NCBI GenBank assembly: GCA_045589955.1
Contig: JAZNQD010000066.1
Span: forward strand, 1-24,455
From: CAJGCS01 sp045589955
Lineage (GTDB): Bacteria; Bacillota_I; Bacilli_A; ML615J-28; CAG-313
DNA: 24,455 bases
Direction of reading: 5' to 3'
Each line of letters opens with the position of its first letter. The stretch's first letter is position 1. Below the pieces are notes generated by a model. That model saw nothing but the letters and a program-made list of their open reading frames with translations. It did not search any database and was not told the DNA's origin. A program made the translations under genes and the position numbers. This document shows, in pieces, positions 7,605 through 15,563 of the stretch.

Positions 7605-8470
7605 TCACATGTTTAATAGCTGGTCAGTATACAATATATGACCTTGAAGATAAAACAACATCAATTGCTAAACCGAGGGGAATCTTTAGAATTAAAGGTG
7701 TAAACCCTAAAGTTGGAGATTACGTTGAATATAGTAAAAATGCAGGTGATGCAACAATAACAAAAATAGAAAAAAGAACAACTGATCTTGTTCGCCCCGC
7801 TATTTGCAATATATCTTTAGCTTTTGTTGTTTTTTCAGTAAAAGAACCGGAATTAAATCTTAACTTACTTGATCGTTTCATTGCGATTTTAGAATTTTAT
7901 CGTATCACACCAATTCTTGTATTTAATAAATGGGACTTATTAAAAACTGATAATGAGATAAATGAAGTAACAAAAGTAATTGATTATTATAAACACATTG
8001 GCTACACAACTATTGTGACAAGTGCAAAAGATAATTTATTAAATGAATTATCAAATCATATATCAAATAACATTAGTGTAATTACTGGACAAAGTGGTGT
8101 TGGTAAAAGTAGTCTTTTGAATATAATTGACCCTGAATTAGAAATTAAGACTAATGATATATCTAAAGCCTTAAATCGTGGAAAACACACAACAAGACAT
8201 GTTGAACTATTACCAATTAATAATGGATGGGTTGCGGATACTCCAGGATTTGGGACAATGGAATTTATTGATATGAATGAAGTTGATATTTCTCATAGTT
8301 TTATTGAATTCTTTGAACAAAGCTCAGCTTGTAAATATAATGGTTGCTTACATATAAATGAACCTCATTGTAAAATAAAAGAATTAGTGGCTAATAATGA
8401 AATATTAAAAAGTAGATATGAAAATTATCTTCAGTTTATAGAGGAAGTAAAAAATAAAAGGAAGTGGTAG
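7589..8470 (+). CDS. rsgA: small ribosomal subunit biogenesis GTPase RsgA
   Basis: Circularly permuted GTPase that acts in late 30S maturation. The 293-aa protein has an OB-fold N-terminus (about 1-65), then the GTPase motifs in permuted order: NKWD (113-116), SAKDN (145-149), P-loop GQSGVGKSS (167-175), GKHTTRHVELL (198-208) and DTPGF (217-221). The C-terminal zinc module is CKYNGCLHINEPHC (Cys248, Cys253, His255, Cys261). Length is normal. GGAAAG in the end of rlmN serves as ribosome binding site, and the ATG lies 16 bp inside rlmN, so expression is coupled to it. It is followed after one base by rpe, as in Bacillus cpgA-rpe. Confidence 0.96.
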   Translation: MGKGLITCLIAGQYTIYDLEDKTTSIAKPRGIFRIKGVNPKVGDYVEYSKNAGDATITKIEKRTTDLVRPAICNISLAFVVFSVKEPELNLNLLDRFIAILEFYRITPILVFNKWDLLKTDNEINEVTKVIDYYKHIGYTTIVTSAKDNLLNELSNHISNNISVITGQSGVGKSSLLNIIDPELEIKTNDISKALNRGKHTTRHVELLPINNGWVADTPGFGTMEFIDMNEVDISHSFIEFFEQSSACKYNGCLHINEPHCKIKELVANNEILKSRYENYLQFIEEVKNKRKW

Positions 8471-8471
8471 T

Positions 8472-9116
8472 ATGTTAATCTCACCTTCAATCTTAAGTGT
8501 TTACCAAAGCAACTTAGATTATGCTTTAAATGAGCTAAGCAAGGCTAAAGTAGATATGTTACATTTAGATGTAATGGATAATAAGTTTGTTCCTAATAAA
8601 ACTTTTGATCATACATTTGTAAAAAAGATGAAAGAAAAAACAAACTTTATCTTAGATACACATTTAATGATTGAGCATCCAGAGCTTTACTATAAAGAGT
8701 ATATTGATGCTGGTACCGATTATCTTACATTTCATGTTGAAGCAACAGCTAATCCTAGTAAACTAATTGATTTGATTCATAATGAAAATGTTAAGGCGGG
8801 TGCCTCAATTAAACCACGAACACCAGTTGATGCCATTATTCCGTTACTTGAAAAAATTGATCTTGTTTTGGTGATGAGTGTTGAACCAGGTTTTGGAGGA
8901 CAAAAGTTTATTCCTAGTGCGCTTGATAAAATTAAACAACTGTCACAAATAAAAAAAGAAAAGAACTTGTCTTTTCTAATTGAAGTTGATGGAGGAATAA
9001 ATGAAGATAATGCTCATCTTGTAAAAGAAGCAGGATGTGATGCTATTGTGGTTGGTTCATATCTTATGAATAGTGAATCGATAGTTGATACATATATAAA
9101 ACTAAAAAAAGTTTAA
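8472..9116 (+). CDS. rpe: ribulose-phosphate 3-epimerase
   Basis: Interconverts ribulose 5-phosphate and xylulose 5-phosphate in the pentose phosphate pathway, as a metal-dependent TIM barrel. The 214-aa protein shows SPSILS (start), HLDVMDNKFVPN (metal His and catalytic Asp), THLMIEHPE, the phosphate and active-site segment MSVEPGFGGQKF and EVDGGIN (second catalytic Asp), ending with IVVGSYLM. Length is typical. It starts one base after the rsgA stop with GGAAG upstream, and ends at a bidirectional terminator facing rpmB. It is the last gene of the 4621 cluster. Confidence 0.96.
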   Translation: MLISPSILSVYQSNLDYALNELSKAKVDMLHLDVMDNKFVPNKTFDHTFVKKMKEKTNFILDTHLMIEHPELYYKEYIDAGTDYLTFHVEATANPSKLIDLIHNENVKAGASIKPRTPVDAIIPLLEKIDLVLVMSVEPGFGGQKFIPSALDKIKQLSQIKKEKNLSFLIEVDGGINEDNAHLVKEAGCDAIVVGSYLMNSESIVDTYIKLKKV

Positions 9117-9124
9117 AGCAAAAT

Positions 9125-9157
9125 AAAAAGCAGCTTCTGCAGCTGCTTATTTTTTTA
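9125..9157. terminator. bidirectional terminator between rpe and rpmB
   Basis: Stem AAGCAGCT (9128-9135) / AGCTGCTT (9141-9148) with loop TCTGC, then ATTTTTTT on the plus strand and TTTTTATTTT on the minus strand. The rpmB stop (9155-9157) abuts it. Confidence 0.85.
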
Positions 9158-9358
9158 TGCGCGTTCGATAGTTCCGTTTTTAATACCAGTACGTAATGCA
9201 CGTGTAGAAACATATACTCTAATAACACGACCATTTTCATCTTTAATACGAACTTTTTGTAAGTTTGCTTTCCAAGTACGACGTGTAGCTTGTAAAGAGT
9301 GAGAACGATTATTACCAGATTTTGAACCAACGCCAGTTATATAACATTTACGAGCCAT
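9155..9358 (-). CDS. rpmB: 50S ribosomal protein L28
   Basis: Large-subunit ribosomal protein, 67 aa. Recognised from MARKCYITGVGSKSGNNRSH at the N-terminus, followed by ATRRTWKANLQKVRIK and RVYVSTRALRTG, a close match to Bacillus-type L28. Only one Cys (Cys5) is present, so this is a zinc-free form. The ribosome binding site is a full AAAGGAGG (9367-9374 on the plus-strand coordinates). The gene is transcribed alone, opposite to its neighbours, from its own promoter. Its place between rpe and fakA/yloV is conserved in Bacilli. Confidence 0.97.
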   Translation of the reverse strand: MARKCYITGVGSKSGNNRSHSLQATRRTWKANLQKVRIKDENGRVIRVYVSTRALRTGIKNGTIERA

Positions 9359-9391
9359 GATTTAATCCTCCTTTGATATTTAACCTTTAGT

Positions 9392-9420
9392 ATTATACCA
9401 TATTTATGCTTCATTTGCAA
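9392..9420 (-). promoter_or_regulatory. promoter for rpmB
   Basis: On the minus strand: TTGCAA (9415-9420), 17-bp spacer, TATAAT (9392-9397) with TGG extension. The predicted start is near 9385, just upstream of AAAGGAGG. Confidence 0.8.
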
Positions 9421-9468
9421 GTGATAAGTCTTTTAAGTTCTAGGCCATTTGAGCCAAAATTAATTTAC

Positions 9469-9497
9469 TTGCATTTTGCGAATAGATATGGTAAAAT
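9469..9497 (+). promoter_or_regulatory. promoter for fakA
   Basis: TTGCAT (9469-9474), 17-bp spacer, TAAAAT (9492-9497) with TGG extension. The predicted start near 9504 puts the hairpin at 9505-9540 at the extreme 5' end of the mRNA. Confidence 0.7.
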
Positions 9498-9504
9498 AAT
9501 AAAA

Positions 9505-9540
9505 GAGTAAGTTGATAAGTATGCAAACTTATTTTTACTC
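9505..9540 (+). other. 5'-terminal hairpin in the fakA leader
   Basis: GAGTAA (9505-9510) pairs with TTACTC (9535-9540), and inside it ATAAGT (9515-9520) pairs with ACTTAT (9527-9532), separated by an asymmetric internal loop. It has no U tail, so it is not a terminator as drawn. It could stabilise the transcript or bind a regulator; the role is unknown. Confidence 0.4.
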
Positions 9541-9582
9541 GTAATAAAATTGTTTATAACCTATATCAAAGGAGAAATATTT

Positions 9583-11253
9583 ATGTCAAAAAACAAAATG
9601 GATGGCCAACTTTTTAGAGAAATTCTTATTAGTGGTGCTGCAAATCTAGCTCTTAACTATAAAAAAGTTGATGCTTTAAATGTATTCCCAGTTCCAGATG
9701 GAGACACAGGAACAAATATGAGAATGACAATTGAAGCAGGTGCTGCCGAAGTTAAAAATGTTACTGAAACATCAATTTACGATGTTGCTAAAAAAGCTTC
9801 TCGTGGGATGTTAATGGGTGCTCGTGGAAATTCAGGTGTTATCTTATCTCAATTATTCCGTGGTTTATATAAAGGTTTAGCTGGGCATAATGCAGTTAAT
9901 GCTGTCGAATTAGGGGTTGCATTCAAATCTGCAGTTACTCAAGCTTATGGTGCTGTATTAAAACCACAAGAAGGTACTATTCTAACAGTTGCTCGCGAAT
10001 CTGTTGAATATGTTAATAAAATGGTTACAGAAAATACTTCATTTGTTGAATTTTTTGAATTCTTAATGGAAGAAGGTAATCGTTCATTACAACGTACTCC
10101 TGAGTTGCTTCCTGTTTTAAAAGATGCTGGTGTAGTTGATAGTGGTGCAGTTGGCTATTTATGTGTTATCGAAGGTATGTTAAAGGCATTACAAGGCGAA
10201 CCTATTGAAGCTTCAGCTATTTTAGAAAGTACACATGTTAGTGTAAGTAGAACTTTCAATGCTCATAGTACACTTGAATATGGCTATTGTACTGAGTTTA
10301 TTTTACAATTACAATATTCTAAAGTTGATATCGCTAACTTTGATATCAAAGTTATCACTGATTTCTTAGAAACATTAGGTGATAGTATTGTTGCTATTAA
10401 AGATGAAGACATTGTTAAAGTTCATGTACATACAAAAACACCTGGTGTTGTATTATCAACTTGTCAACAATATGGTGAATTCGTTACATTAAAGATTGAA
10501 AATATGTCAGTTCAACATAGTGAAATGGCTGTTTCAGATGAAGAATGTAATTGTGATGAATGTGTTGAAATGCGTAAACAACAAGCTCCTAAGAAATTTG
10601 GTGTAGTTTGTGTTGCATCAGGCGAAGGTTTAGTAGAAATTTTTAAACAAATGGGTGCTGACTATGTTGTTGAAGGTGGTCAAAGTATGAACCCTGCTGC
10701 TGAAGACTTCGTTAAAGGATTTGATAGTTTAAATGCTGAAAACATTATCGTTTTCCCTAATAATAGTAATATCGTATTAACTGCGGAACAAGCGGCTAAG
10801 TACTATAAAGATGCTAACGTTTATGTTGTTAAATCAAAAACATTAGCTCAAGGATATTCTGCATTAACAATGCTTGATTTATCAAGTGGAGATATTAATA
10901 CTATTATTGAAGAATTACAAAATGTTATTTCTAATGTAACAACTGGTTTAATTACTTATTCAATCAGAGACGCAGAAATTGATGGAATCAATATTAAAAA
11001 AGATGACTATATTGGAATTTGTAATGGCTCAATGAAAGTGTCTGTTGCTGATCGTCTTGAAGCTACTAAACAATTAATTGCTCAAACTGATATAGCAGAA
11101 AAAGATATTATTACAATCATTTATGGTAAAGATGTTGATGAAGCTGAACTAGAATTATTAGAACAACATCTAAACGAAACTTACCCTGAAGTAGAAGTTG
11201 ACACAATAAATGGTGGACAAAACGTTTATAGTTATATTTTATCAATTGAATAA
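9583..11253 (+). CDS. fakA: fatty acid kinase subunit FakA / DAK2-DhaL domain protein (YloV)
   Basis: ATP-dependent kinase subunit that phosphorylates fatty acids held by a FakB (DegV-family) partner, feeding exogenous fatty acids into phospholipid synthesis. The 556-aa protein has an N-terminal DhaL domain with NVFPVPDGDTGTNM (33-46, Mg-ATP Asp cluster) and GARGNSGVILSQ (79-90), a middle domain with Cys236 and His281-x-His283 in KVHVHT, matching Cys and His residues reported as important in S. aureus FakA, and a C-terminal DegV-like domain. A linker carries Cys322, Cys324 and Cys327. I start at ATG 9583, with AAAGGAG 8 nt upstream; an in-frame ATG at 9550 has no such site. No fakB is in the window. 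yloU, the usual upstream neighbour, is absent. Confidence 0.88.
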   Translation: MSKNKMDGQLFREILISGAANLALNYKKVDALNVFPVPDGDTGTNMRMTIEAGAAEVKNVTETSIYDVAKKASRGMLMGARGNSGVILSQLFRGLYKGLAGHNAVNAVELGVAFKSAVTQAYGAVLKPQEGTILTVARESVEYVNKMVTENTSFVEFFEFLMEEGNRSLQRTPELLPVLKDAGVVDSGAVGYLCVIEGMLKALQGEPIEASAILESTHVSVSRTFNAHSTLEYGYCTEFILQLQYSKVDIANFDIKVITDFLETLGDSIVAIKDEDIVKVHVHTKTPGVVLSTCQQYGEFVTLKIENMSVQHSEMAVSDEECNCDECVEMRKQQAPKKFGVVCVASGEGLVEIFKQMGADYVVEGGQSMNPAAEDFVKGFDSLNAENIIVFPNNSNIVLTAEQAAKYYKDANVYVVKSKTLAQGYSALTMLDLSSGDINTIIEELQNVISNVTTGLITYSIRDAEIDGINIKKDDYIGICNGSMKVSVADRLEATKQLIAQTDIAEKDIITIIYGKDVDEAELELLEQHLNETYPEVEVDTINGGQNVYSYILSIE

Positions 11254-11269
11254 AATTTAAACTATCAAT

Positions 11270-11300
11270 AGAAAGTCTAAATTTTTTAGGCTTTCTTTTT
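11270..11300 (+). terminator. intrinsic terminator of fakA
   Basis: Twelve-bp stem AGAAAGTCTAAA / TTTAGGCTTTCT with one G-U pair, loop TTT and a T tail. It separates fakA from recG, so recG needs read-through or a promoter I could not place in the 28 bp that follow. Confidence 0.8.
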
Positions 11301-11328
11301 ATAAACTAGAGAAAGGAAGGGAAATAAT

Positions 11329-13368
11329 ATGTTTGAAAAATATGATTTAGATAAAGAAGAATATATATTGACTCGTTATCAAAATATATTAAAGAAACAA
11401 GGTATTACTACTGTGGAAGATATATTATTTAACTTCCCAACAAAATATGAAGATTATAATGTGTCTTCAATTGAAGATGCTAAAGTGGATGAACATATTG
11501 TTTTAGAAGGAACAGTAATAACAAAATTAACTGTAAATCATCTAAAGAATAAATTATCTGCCGTTGTTTTCCAAATGGAAGTCGAGGGAAAGAAAATTCG
11601 CTGTACAATTTTTAATCGCTCATATTTAAAAAATAAAATTAATTATGGAAGTGTGATTAGAGTTCAAGGAAAGTTCTTCCAAAATATGTATAATTTCACT
11701 GTAAGCAATTTAATTATTTTAGATGAGTTTAATCGTGATATAATTCCTAATTACAATGTAAAGGATATTACAGATTCTAAGTATATTGAAATTGTTGAAA
11801 AAACATATCGTCGTTATAAAAATCGTATTACGGAAACACTACCAATTGAATACTTACAAAAGCATAATTTATTAAGTATGCAAGATACTGTTAAGACTTT
11901 ACATTTTGGTGATAAGATGGAAGATATTTCGCGTGCAATAGAACGTGTAAAATATGAAGAATTATTAAAATATCAAATATCAATGAAATATTTACACTAT
12001 ATGCGACAACAAGTAGAAAGTTGTTTTGAAATTCATCCCAAAATGGAAATGCTTGAAAAGTTTTGGGCAACCCTTCCTTATGAACTGACAGTTGATCAAA
12101 AGAAAGTAATCAAAGATATAATCAAGGATTTAAATGCCAAATATGCAATGAATCGTTTGTTACAAGGGGAAGTAGGTAGTGGTAAAACTGTTGTTGCAGT
12201 AAGTGCAATCTTAGCTGTAGTATCTGATGGCTATCAAGCAGCGCTTATGTGCCCAACAGAAATATTGTCTTTACAACATTATGAAACAATCAAACAAATG
12301 CTTTCATGCTTTCCAGAAATTAATATTGCTGTTTTAACAGGTTCAACAAAATCTGCTGAAAGACGTGCGATTATGGAAGGCTTAAAGCAAGGTACAATTC
12401 ACATTGCAATTGGAACACATGCACTATTCCAAAAAGATGTTGAATATAATGCATTAGGTATTGCTATTGCCGATGAAGAACATCGCTTTGGGGTAAGACA
12501 AAGAGTATTAATTAGAAATAAAGGTATGGATGTGAATTACTTAAAAATGAGTGCTACACCAATTCCAAGAACTCTTGCAATTTCTGCATATGGTGATACT
12601 GATATTTCCATTATTAAGTCTATGCCCGCAAATCGTAAACAAGTTATTACTAAGTATGTTCAAGAAGGCGAAAAAAAGGCTGTTATTGAACATATGAAAG
12701 AAGAACTTAAAAACGGCCACCAAATATACGTTGTAACTCCTTTAATTGCAGAATCAGAAGTATTAGATACTGCTAATGCAACAGAAATATATGAAAATAT
12801 GAAACGCTACTTTGATGGTATTACTAATGTTGGTTTAATTCATGGGCGCTTAAAAACTGAGGAAAAAGAAGAAATTATGGCTAAATTTCTTGCTAATGAA
12901 ATTGGCATTTTGGTTGCAACATCAGTAATCGAAGTTGGAGTAAATGTTGTTAATGCAACAACCATTGTTATTCTTGGGGCAGAACGCTTTGGCGTTGCAA
13001 CATTACACCAATTAAGAGGACGTGTTATGCGTTCTGATGCTGTACCATATTGTTTTTTCATTTCTGATAAGAAAACAGAAAACAGTGAAAATCGCCTAAA
13101 GATGGTCGAATCAACCACAGATGGATTTGCTCTTGCAGAGTATGACCTTATCCATCGTGGCCCGGGCGAATTTTTTGGAGAAAAGCAATCAGGTTCTTTA
13201 AACTTTAAATATAGTGATATTCGTAAAGATTCTGACTTACTTGACTTAGCTAATCAAGATTCAGAAGAGATAATTTTAAAAGAAGAATTCTTTAATAGTG
13301 AAGAATATGAACTATTAAGAGTTCATGCAGATAATAATTACAAAAAGAAGATTAGTCAAATAGACTAG
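11329..13368 (+). CDS. recG: ATP-dependent DNA helicase RecG
   Basis: Double-stranded DNA translocase that remodels stalled forks and Holliday junctions. The 679-aa protein has an N-terminal wedge/OB domain (about 50-130) and two RecA-like domains. It shows Walker A GEVGSGKT (280-287), motif II DEEH followed by RFGVRQR (382-385 onward), motif III SATPIPRTLA (from 408), the HGRL segment, ATSVIEVGVNV and the C-terminal RGPGEFFGEKQSG. Two conserved motifs differ from the form I know: DEEH where RecG has DEQH, and LRGRVMRS (residues 565-569 RVMRS) where RVGRG is usual. The reading frame is intact and length normal. A GGAAGGGA site precedes the ATG. It leads the recG-rnc-dnaD-nth operon; Bacillus has fapR and plsX-fab genes between recG and rnc. 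Confidence 0.95.
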   Translation: MFEKYDLDKEEYILTRYQNILKKQGITTVEDILFNFPTKYEDYNVSSIEDAKVDEHIVLEGTVITKLTVNHLKNKLSAVVFQMEVEGKKIRCTIFNRSYLKNKINYGSVIRVQGKFFQNMYNFTVSNLIILDEFNRDIIPNYNVKDITDSKYIEIVEKTYRRYKNRITETLPIEYLQKHNLLSMQDTVKTLHFGDKMEDISRAIERVKYEELLKYQISMKYLHYMRQQVESCFEIHPKMEMLEKFWATLPYELTVDQKKVIKDIIKDLNAKYAMNRLLQGEVGSGKTVVAVSAILAVVSDGYQAALMCPTEILSLQHYETIKQMLSCFPEINIAVLTGSTKSAERRAIMEGLKQGTIHIAIGTHALFQKDVEYNALGIAIADEEHRFGVRQRVLIRNKGMDVNYLKMSATPIPRTLAISAYGDTDISIIKSMPANRKQVITKYVQEGEKKAVIEHMKEELKNGHQIYVVTPLIAESEVLDTANATEIYENMKRYFDGITNVGLIHGRLKTEEKEEIMAKFLANEIGILVATSVIEVGVNVVNATTIVILGAERFGVATLHQLRGRVMRSDAVPYCFFISDKKTENSENRLKMVESTTDGFALAEYDLIHRGPGEFFGEKQSGSLNFKYSDIRKDSDLLDLANQDSEEIILKEEFFNSEEYELLRVHADNNYKKKISQID

Positions 13369-13380
13369 GAGGTACATATT

Positions 13381-14088
13381 ATGCGTCGTTATGAATCAGT
13401 AAATACTGATGCGTTAATGGAATTATTAGCAAAATATGATATTAAATTAAAAGAGACAAAACATTATCGTTTGGCTTTAACTCACTCATCTTATGCTAAT
13501 GAACATAACCTAGTTAGTAACGAAAGAATAGAGTTTTTAGGTGATGCTATTTTAGGTTTATTAGTTGCAGAATATATATATACAAATTTTGAAAATATGC
13601 ATGAAGGAACAATGAGTAAGTTGCGTGCAACATATGTATGCGAAGATGCTAATGCTAAATATGCTCGTGCAATCGGTATTGATCAGTTGTTACTACTAGG
13701 TCGTGGTGAAGAAGCTACTGGCGGTAGAAGTCGTAATGCTATTTTATCAGATGCCTTTGAATCATTTTTAGGAGCTGTTTATTTATCAACAGGAATCAAA
13801 GATGTAAAGAAAATTCTTGAAAAAGAGGTTTTTCCATTAATCTTAGCTCGTGATGAAAAACCATTTATTGACTATAAAAGTCGTTTACAAGAATATGTTC
13901 AAGCAGAAAAGCGTAGTGATTTAAATTATGTTGTTGATGATGTTGATGGTCCTCCTCATAAAAGAGTATTTACAATGAGTGTTACTCTAGATGGTATTCG
14001 TCTTGGAACTGGCAAGGGAAGTACTAAAAAAGATGCAAGCCAAGAAGCAGCACGAATTGCTCTTGAAAAGATGGCTGTTATAGATTAA
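13381..14088 (+). CDS. rnc: ribonuclease III
   Basis: Double-stranded RNA endonuclease that processes rRNA precursors and structured mRNAs. The 235-aa protein has the N-terminal nuclease domain with THSSYANE, the signature ERIEFLGDAILGL (48-60) and SDAFESFLGAVYLS carrying the second acidic cluster, then a double-stranded RNA-binding domain from about residue 160 (DYKSRLQEYVQ, ending GKGSTKKDASQEAARIAL). Length and architecture are typical. A strong AGGAGG lies 7 nt before the ATG, 12 bp after the recG stop. In Bacillus, smc and ftsY follow; here dnaD does. Confidence 0.97.
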   Translation: MRRYESVNTDALMELLAKYDIKLKETKHYRLALTHSSYANEHNLVSNERIEFLGDAILGLLVAEYIYTNFENMHEGTMSKLRATYVCEDANAKYARAIGIDQLLLLGRGEEATGGRSRNAILSDAFESFLGAVYLSTGIKDVKKILEKEVFPLILARDEKPFIDYKSRLQEYVQAEKRSDLNYVVDDVDGPPHKRVFTMSVTLDGIRLGTGKGSTKKDASQEAARIALEKMAVID

Positions 14089-14097
14089 GGAGATTAT

Positions 14098-14715
14098 ATG
14101 AATAATATTGGTAAATTAATAAAATCGAAAACAATATCATTTAATGAAACATTAATTAAGAATTATGTGAAATTAAATCTTAATGAAATTGAAGCTATGA
14201 TACTGATGGTACTATATAATCAACAAGATGAAGGTAATTCGTATTTATCAATTAAACAACTTAAGAATAAAGTTTCAATCAGTGAAGAAGATCTGTCAAA
14301 CTATGTAATGCTGTTAGTTCAAAAGGGAATGATTGAAATATTAATTGACGAAGAAGGAAAAGAAACATTTAATCTCAATCAAATATATGATAAACTTGGT
14401 GATATTTTAAGTAATAATAGAATTGATGAATTAGATAAAACAGTTTATGTAACAGAAATTATCAACTTTATTGAAAAAATCTATGTTAAACCACTAACTT
14501 CTTCAGATTTATTAATCGTAAATGAATGGGTGGATAATAATTATGATTTTGAAGATATTAAAAATGCTGTTTTACAAAGCACACATGTTAAGAAACAATC
14601 TTTAAAATATGTTGAGGCTATCTTAGTTAACAAACAAAATACTAAAAGAACAACTGCTGAAGCTGATCCAAAAATTAGAGAATTAATTGAAAGTATTTAT
14701 GTTAAAAAAAGATAA
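14098..14715 (+). CDS. dnaD: DnaD-like replication initiation protein
   Basis: Probably helps remodel origin DNA and load the replicative helicase, as DnaD does in Firmicutes. The 205-aa protein has an N-terminal winged-helix-like part (about 18-95, including LTYL-like steps SIKQLKNKVSISEEDLSNYV and GMIEI) and a C-terminal DnaD/DnaB-type domain (about 118-185) with FIEKIYVKPLTSSD, VNEWVDNN and LKYVEAIL. The usual YIxxILxxW ending appears as YVEAILVNK, without the Trp. The next gene is nth, overlapping by 17 bp; dnaD-nth adjacency is conserved in Bacillus and supports the call. AAGGAG lies 5 nt upstream of the ATG, 9 bp after rnc. Confidence 0.82.
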   Translation: MNNIGKLIKSKTISFNETLIKNYVKLNLNEIEAMILMVLYNQQDEGNSYLSIKQLKNKVSISEEDLSNYVMLLVQKGMIEILIDEEGKETFNLNQIYDKLGDILSNNRIDELDKTVYVTEIINFIEKIYVKPLTSSDLLIVNEWVDNNYDFEDIKNAVLQSTHVKKQSLKYVEAILVNKQNTKRTTAEADPKIRELIESIYVKKR

Positions 14716-15340
14716 TCGAACAGAGCGGATTTTAAAACAAATTTATAAGATGTTTCCTAATGCTTGTTGCGAACTGAATTACACAAATATTTTTGAACTC
14801 AGCATCGCAACAATTCTTAGTGCTCAGACAACCGATAAATCAGTTAATAGAGTAACACCAGAATTGTTTAGTAAATACCCGACTCCGTCTAAACTTGCAA
14901 GTGCAAATGAAGTAGATGTGTTAAACATTATTAAATCATTAGGACTTTCTAAAACAAAGTCAAAAAACATTATTGCTTTTGCCAAAAAGTTAGTTGAAGA
15001 GTATGATGGTGTTGTTCCAAAAGATTTTGAAAAACTTCAAACCTTTCCCGGCGTTGGTCGTAAAACTGCTAATGTTATTTTGACAGAAGGATATAAAGTT
15101 CCTAGGATTCCGGTTGATACTCATGTAGAGAGAGTTTCAAAAAGACTAGGACTTGTTGAAGAATATGATTCTGTTCTTGTTACAGAACTAAAGTTGATGG
15201 AACAAATTGAATCACCTAATTGGCACTTATCTCACCATCTGTTATTATTCTTTGGACGTTATCATTGCTTTTCGAAAAGACCTAACTGTGAAAATTGTCC
15301 TTTAAAAAATGAATGTACTTACAAAAACCCCCTTAAATAG
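14699..15340 (+). CDS. nth: endonuclease III
   Basis: DNA glycosylase/AP lyase for oxidised pyrimidines in base excision repair. The 213-aa protein has the helix-hairpin-helix LQTFPGVGRKT (113-123) with catalytic Lys122, the catalytic Asp140 in PVDTHVERV, and the [4Fe-4S] ligands Cys190, Cys197, Cys200 and Cys206 with the canonical C-x6-C-x2-C-x5-C spacing. I chose ATG 14699, which lies inside dnaD; an in-frame TTG sits four codons upstream. There is no strong ribosome binding site, so translation is probably coupled to dnaD. Its stop codon TAG is the last triplet of the left arm of the hairpin at 15323-15376 that covers the start of the next gene. Confidence 0.96.
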   Translation: MLKKDNRTERILKQIYKMFPNACCELNYTNIFELSIATILSAQTTDKSVNRVTPELFSKYPTPSKLASANEVDVLNIIKSLGLSKTKSKNIIAFAKKLVEEYDGVVPKDFEKLQTFPGVGRKTANVILTEGYKVPRIPVDTHVERVSKRLGLVEEYDSVLVTELKLMEQIESPNWHLSHHLLLFFGRYHCFSKRPNCENCPLKNECTYKNPLK

Positions 15341-15376
15341 ACAAAACGATTTGCTATACTATTTAAGGAGGTTTTT
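15323..15376 (+). promoter_or_regulatory. hairpin sequestering the ribosome binding site of the 61-aa gene
   Basis: The left arm (15323-15340) and right arm (15359-15376) pair over 18 positions with a single C-A mismatch, around an 18-nt loop. The left arm ends with the nth stop codon. The right arm contains AAGGAGG, the Shine-Dalgarno of the ATG at 15378, and finishes in a T run, so the structure also resembles an intrinsic terminator. A TATACT at 15355-15360 could be a -10, but no -35 fits. Confidence 0.75.
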
Positions 15377-15377
15377 T

Positions 15378-15563
15378 ATGTTAGTTAAAATATTTGATGA
15401 AGAACATGAAAAAGACTTAGAACTTGTTGTTAATGATTTTTTACTTCGAAACAAACATTTGGAGATTGTTGATATAAAGTATCAAATCGGAGTAACATAT
15501 GATCAAAGGGAACAAATTTTTTGTTATTCATGTATGATAATATATAAAAACTCTATAGAATAA
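15378..15563 (+). CDS. small protein resembling sporulation protein Cse60
   Basis: A 61-aa cytoplasmic protein beginning MLVKIFDEEHEKDLELVVND and ending with a YSCMIIYK segment. The acidic start, a middle HLEIVDIKYQIGV and the final SxMIIYK-like strand recall the Cse60 family (PF10957) of small Firmicute proteins, first seen in B. subtilis sporulation; I am moderately sure of this. The function is unknown, and the match does not prove that this organism sporulates. ATG 15378 follows AAGGAGG with 7 nt spacing; reading from further upstream would run into nth sequence. Its ribosome binding site is locked in a hairpin, and its stop lies in the loop of the terminator shared with rqcH. Confidence 0.65.
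   Translation: MLVKIFDEEHEKDLELVVNDFLLRNKHLEIVDIKYQIGVTYDQREQIFCYSCMIIYKNSIE

Noticed and set aside
15355..15360. TATACT as an independent promoter for the 61-aa gene
   Set aside because: No -35 at 16-18 bp, and the start would fall inside the Shine-Dalgarno; at best a minor promoter.
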